The notes below the pieces were generated by a model. It did no database searches and was not told the DNA's origin. It was given only the letters and a program-made list of their open reading frames with translations. Shown here in pieces: positions 6,209 to 9,081 of a stretch of DNA of 9,081 nucleotides. Numbering within the stretch: position 1 is the stretch's first letter; each line of letters opens with the position of its first letter. The position numbers were made by a program, and so were the translations under genes. The DNA lies in NCBI GenBank assembly GCA_017642565.1, contig JAGCOU010000044.1, forward strand, positions 1 to 9,081. Direction: 5' to 3'. This DNA is from Alphaproteobacteria bacterium. GTDB lineage: Bacteria > Pseudomonadota > Alphaproteobacteria > Rs-D84.

Positions 6209-7056
6209 ATTTTACCGTTTTTGATTTTGGTTATTATATAACTGATGTTTCTATAGATTATTTTTAATGGATTTGATGTTAAAAAACTTTTCATATAATT
6301 TTCACCATAAAGACGATTTGCCGTAGACATAATAGACAAAGTTGCTTTGAAATCGCTGTGGTTCAAAATGTATTTGATTTGTTTTCCAAGTGCCCCATTG
6401 TGTCGCGTGAAAGATAGTTTTTTTACAAAGGGATTTCCCATCATAAACAAAGATTTTGGGTTGTTATAAGTTTTTCTGCCGTATACAGTGAATATGCCCC
6501 CCCATGAACACCCATTATTTTTTATTAGATTTGTTAAGCCGTGTTCGTATTTTATTGTAACATCTATTTTTGTAGGCTGCTTTTGAACATTGTTCATAAA
6601 TTCATCAAACCACAAAGATGTGAATATTTTTTTGTTCAGTTTAACAAACCAAGATTCTATATAAGAATGAGTTTCGTGTTTGGCAACGATTATACCACTC
6701 GCATCAAATTTTAATTTTTCAATCTTGTGAAGTAATGTTTTAATATCAAACAGGGGACCAAATACAGAATCATTAACTAAATAAATTTCGTCATATTTGT
6801 TTAGTATTTTTTTATCGCGTGCATATTGATACATGCGCTTATAAGAGCCAAAATCGTATTCCCCGTGTCTTGTTGCTATGGCGTGTGTGGTATAGGGTTT
6901 TATTTTTTGAAGTTCTTTTAAGGTTAATTCATTATCCATACAAACAATAACATCGCCATATCGAGACAATGCCTGGACGTAATAAACAAGAGAATCAGCG
7001 ACAATGTTATCTTTGTCGTATCCGGCAAATAAAAATAATCGAACGGGTTCAGACAT
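6205..7056 (-). CDS. RgpF-like glycosyltransferase (rhamnan synthesis protein F family)
   Basis: The 283-residue protein matches the RgpF family (PF05045), named after a streptococcal rhamnose-glucose polysaccharide enzyme and common in capsule and O-antigen clusters. Visible hallmarks are RLFLFAGYD at 6-14, YDFGSYKR at 67-74, LVNDSVFGP at 93-101, HSYIESWFV at 130-138 and GCSWGGIF at 182-189. It is shorter than the streptococcal protein and appears to be the single-domain form. ATG at 7056 is chosen because it gives a family-like start (MSEPVRLFLF). An in-frame TTG at 7095 would add 13 residues but lies inside the -35 box. There is no ribosome binding site before the ATG, and the predicted transcript begins only about four bases upstream, so translation is probably leaderless. 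A run of seven G lies within codons for WGG (6497-6503). Family naming does not prove rhamnose as donor. Confidence 0.85.
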   Translation of the reverse strand: MSEPVRLFLFAGYDKDNIVADSLVYYVQALSRYGDVIVCMDNELTLKELQKIKPYTTHAIATRHGEYDFGSYKRMYQYARDKKILNKYDEIYLVNDSVFGPLFDIKTLLHKIEKLKFDASGIIVAKHETHSYIESWFVKLNKKIFTSLWFDEFMNNVQKQPTKIDVTIKYEHGLTNLIKNNGCSWGGIFTVYGRKTYNNPKSLFMMGNPFVKKLSFTRHNGALGKQIKYILNHSDFKATLSIMSTANRLYGENYMKSFLTSNPLKIIYRNISYIITKIKNGKI

Positions 7057-7066
7057 ATTATATATA

Positions 7067-7095
7067 AGTATACTGTTTTTTTTGATGCTTTGCAA
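7067..7095 (-). promoter_or_regulatory. Promoter of the minus-strand glycan operon, with A8 in its spacer
   Basis: Read on the minus strand, TTGCAA (7095-7090) and TATACT (7072-7067) are separated by exactly 17 bases, matching the sigma70 consensus at four and five of six positions. Eight consecutive A residues (7083-7076) lie in the spacer. Transcription should start near 7060, about four bases before the ATG at 7056. The typA terminator sits immediately upstream, so the glycan genes are an independent transcription unit. Confidence 0.6.
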
Positions 7096-7100
7096 TAAAA

Positions 7101-7130
7101 CAAAAAATCCGCCGTTGGGGCGGACTTTTT
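7101..7130 (-). terminator. Intrinsic terminator of typA
   Basis: Directly after the typA stop codon, the minus strand forms a perfect six-base-pair GC-rich stem (TCCGCC 7124-7119 reversed as read, with GGCGGA 7113-7108) around a five-base loop CCAAC, followed by TTTTTT at 7107-7102. An A-run precedes the stem, so it could also work from the other strand, but no plus-strand gene enters it. Only five bases separate it from the -35 box of the next operon. Confidence 0.85.
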
Positions 7131-7131
7131 G

Positions 7132-8976
7132 TTAATCGGTTTCAGCATAGCGATATGCTTTTTTGCGTTTGCCGCTGTCCAATTCTTTTTTGCGAAGTCT
7201 AATCGTGCTTGGTGTAACTTCAACCAATTCATCGTCTTGGATGTAAGACAGTGCTTCTTCCAATGACATCTTGCGTGGTGGGGCCAAGAATAATTTTTCG
7301 TCAGCGGTCACAGAACGGACATTAGTTAATTGTTTGCCACGAACTGGATTAACCTCTATATCATTTTCTTTGCTGTGTTCGCCGACAATCATTCCAGAAT
7401 AAACTTCGGTTTGTGGACCAACGAACAATACGCCACGAGGTTCCAAATTATGTAAAGCATAAGTTGTTGTAGAGCCTGCTTCCATGGAAACCAAAACACC
7501 CGGGCGGTATTGAGTGATTGGACCACGATAAGAATCGTATTTATCAAATACGCGGTTCATAATTCCTGTGCCACGAGTATCTGTTCTAAATTCAGATAAA
7601 TAACCAATCAATCCGCGAGATGGTGCAGAAAATACAATACGCGTTTTGCCAATGCCAGATGGTTTCATTTCTGTGATAGTCGCTTTGCGTTTAGTCATTT
7701 TTTCAATTACAACACCACTAAATTCATCGTCTACATCAATGACGACTTCTTCGATAGGTTCTAATTTTTCACCATTTTCATCTGTTTTCATAACAACGCG
7801 TGGACGAGATACAGATAATTCAAAACCTTCGCGGCGCATAGTTTCAATTAAAATACCAAGTTGCAATTCACCGCGTCCAGAAACTTCAAATGCTTCGTTA
7901 TTTGAACTTTGGGTTACTTTCAAAGCGATATTAGTTTCGGCTTCGCGGAACAATCTTTCACCAATCATACGAGAGGTTAATTTTTTACCGCTTTTGCCAG
8001 CGAGTGGCGAAGTGTTCACAAAGAAAGTCATTGTTAATGTTGGTGGGTCAATTGGCATAGCAGGAATTGGCTCTGTCACACTTGGGTCACAAAGTGTGTC
8101 TGCCACAGTTGCCTTTGAAAAACCAGCCAAAACGACAATGTCCCCGGCAGATGCGCTGTCACGAGAAACTTTGTTTACGCCTTGGTGTTCAATGATTTTT
8201 GTGATTTTTGCGTTTTCGATAAATTCACCAGCCATATTAATAGCCTTGACAGATTGACCAACGCGAACTGTGCCAGATTCAATTTTGCCGGTCAAAATAC
8301 GACCAACATAAGGGTCCGCCTCTAGTGTAGTTGCCAACATTGTAAAAGGTGCGTCCAACTGACATCTTGTACCATTGCAGTCTGGGGCAGGGACATGGTC
8401 AACAATTAATTGGAACAAAGGTTTTAAGTCTTTGTTTGGATTATCTATGTCTTTTAAATCACGAATTGCCCAACCATCACGACCGCAAGCATAAAGATAT
8501 GGAAAATCAAGTTGAGAATCTGTGGCACCGAGTTTGTCAAACAAATCAAAAGTTTCTGTTAAAACTTCGTCTGGTCTCGCATCGCCGCGATCTATTTTAT
8601 TAATGCAAACAATAGGGCGCAGATTTAATTTTAATGCTTTGCTTAACACGAATTTAGTTTGAGGCAGTGGTCCTTCGGCACTGTCGACCAAAAGAACAAC
8701 GCCATCTACCATAGATAAAATACGTTCCACTTCGCCACCAAAGTCTGCGTGTCCAGGGGTATCTACGATGTTAATCTTATATTCGCCCCATTGAATAGAG
8801 GTTGGTTTAGCAGAAATTGTAATTCCGCGTTCGCGTTCAATATCACCGCTGTCCATAACCCTGTCTTCGACATGTTCATTTTCGCGGAAAGTTCCAGCCT
8901 GTTTTAACATATTATCGACCAAGGTGGTTTTTCCGTGGTCAACGTGCGCTATGATAGCAATATTACGTATTTTCAT
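7132..8976 (-). CDS. typA: Ribosome-associated GTPase BipA/TypA
   Basis: BipA is an EF-G-like translational GTPase that binds the 70S ribosome and supports ribosome assembly and stress or cold adaptation. In enterobacteria its loss alters surface and capsule traits. The 614-residue protein is close to the usual 605-615. GTPase motifs are G1 AHVDHGKT at 10-17, switch region ERERGITI at 47-54, G3 DTPGH at 72-76 and G4 NKID at 126-129. They are followed by the beta-barrel domain, two EF-G-like alpha/beta domains and the BipA-specific C-terminal domain ending in basic SIRLRKKELDSGKRKK. ATG at 8976 is chosen because MKIRNIAIIAHVDHGKT is the conserved start; an ATG at 9039 would add 21 unconserved residues. 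The binding site is weak (AGAAGA). It has its own terminator and is transcribed alone in this window. Confidence 0.97.
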   Translation of the reverse strand: MKIRNIAIIAHVDHGKTTLVDNMLKQAGTFRENEHVEDRVMDSGDIERERGITISAKPTSIQWGEYKINIVDTPGHADFGGEVERILSMVDGVVLLVDSAEGPLPQTKFVLSKALKLNLRPIVCINKIDRGDARPDEVLTETFDLFDKLGATDSQLDFPYLYACGRDGWAIRDLKDIDNPNKDLKPLFQLIVDHVPAPDCNGTRCQLDAPFTMLATTLEADPYVGRILTGKIESGTVRVGQSVKAINMAGEFIENAKITKIIEHQGVNKVSRDSASAGDIVVLAGFSKATVADTLCDPSVTEPIPAMPIDPPTLTMTFFVNTSPLAGKSGKKLTSRMIGERLFREAETNIALKVTQSSNNEAFEVSGRGELQLGILIETMRREGFELSVSRPRVVMKTDENGEKLEPIEEVVIDVDDEFSGVVIEKMTKRKATITEMKPSGIGKTRIVFSAPSRGLIGYLSEFRTDTRGTGIMNRVFDKYDSYRGPITQYRPGVLVSMEAGSTTTYALHNLEPRGVLFVGPQTEVYSGMIVGEHSKENDIEVNPVRGKQLTNVRSVTADEKLFLAPPRKMSLEEALSYIQDDELVEVTPSTIRLRKKELDSGKRKKAYRYAETD

Positions 8977-9010
8977 CTTTGTCTTCTTTGTTTTTTTCGC
9001 AAAGCGATAT

Positions 9011-9039
9011 ATTATATCATATTTTTGATATTTCAACAA
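9011..9039 (-). promoter_or_regulatory. Candidate typA promoter
   Basis: On the minus strand a perfect TATAAT (9016-9011) lies 17 bases after TTGTTG (9039-9034), giving a leader of roughly 28 bases before the typA ATG at 8976. A second candidate, TTGCAA (9067-9062) with TATAAT (9045-9040) at 16-base spacing, lies upstream. The region is so AT-rich that chance matches are likely, and which one is used cannot be decided. Confidence 0.4.
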
Positions 9040-9081
9040 ATTATATATAAAATATTGACAATTGCAACAATTTTGTCTATA

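Noticed and set aside
7057..7095. TTG start at 7095 for the RgpF-like gene
   Set aside because: The extra 13 residues are not family-like and the codon lies inside the predicted -35 box.
7646..8257. Long open frame on the plus strand inside typA
   Set aside because: It is antisense to highly conserved BipA sequence, has serine- and threonine-rich composition typical of a shadow frame, and shows no family motif or binding site.
8977..9039. Upstream ATG at 9039 for typA
   Set aside because: The added 21 residues precede the conserved MKIRNIAIIAHVDHGKT start and overlap one of the candidate promoters.
9057..9077. GACAA/TTGTC inverted repeat upstream of typA as an operator
   Set aside because: Five-base arms in a very AT-rich stretch at the window edge; chance is the simplest explanation.

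Overview
The window looks like a piece of an AT-rich alphaproteobacterial chromosome, probably from an uncultured host-associated lineage. The RecA and BipA/TypA proteins are clearly proteobacterial, and stretches such as the KVAPPFR and FKIMYGEG region of RecA have the alphaproteobacterial flavour. Base composition varies: 60-base blocks sampled in recA (961-1020) and typA (7381-7440) are 45% and 48% G+C, while blocks in the glycan genes (3241-3300, 4861-4920, 6541-6600) are 27-28%. The lineage call is inference; no rRNA is present.

Layout, left to right. Bases 1-284 hold the 3' end of a membrane transporter, probably of the major facilitator superfamily. Bases 285-525 are non-coding: a strikingly GC-rich, hairpin-dense element (about 323-453) ending in a T-run, followed by the recA promoter. 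recA (526-1599) is complete. Three plus-strand glycosyltransferase-type genes follow with short gaps and no visible terminator: a Caps_synth/GT32-like gene (1642-2538) and two related family-2 glycosyltransferases (2548-3315 and 3330-4343).

Three minus-strand glycan genes are read towards them: an RgpF-like gene (6205-7056), a GT2-like Glyco_tranf_2_4 gene (5372-6208) and a Stealth-family sugar-phosphate transferase (4347-5369). They are tightly packed (4-base overlap, then a 2-base gap) and have their own promoter at 7067-7095. The two gene strings meet tail to tail with only three bases between stop codons. typA/bipA (7132-8976, minus strand) closes the window, with an intrinsic terminator between it and the glycan operon's promoter.

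Together the six central genes look like a compact glycan-assembly island lodged between two housekeeping genes, recA and typA. They could add sugars and one phosphodiester-linked sugar to a capsule, lipopolysaccharide or other surface polymer. No sugar-nucleotide synthesis, flippase, polymerase or export gene is visible, so those must lie elsewhere. The points most worth a second look are the GC-rich structured element before recA, two unusual residues in conserved RecA motifs, an A8 tract inside the spacer of the RgpF-operon promoter, and a G7 tract inside the RgpF-like gene. The two tracts are possible phase-variation sites.
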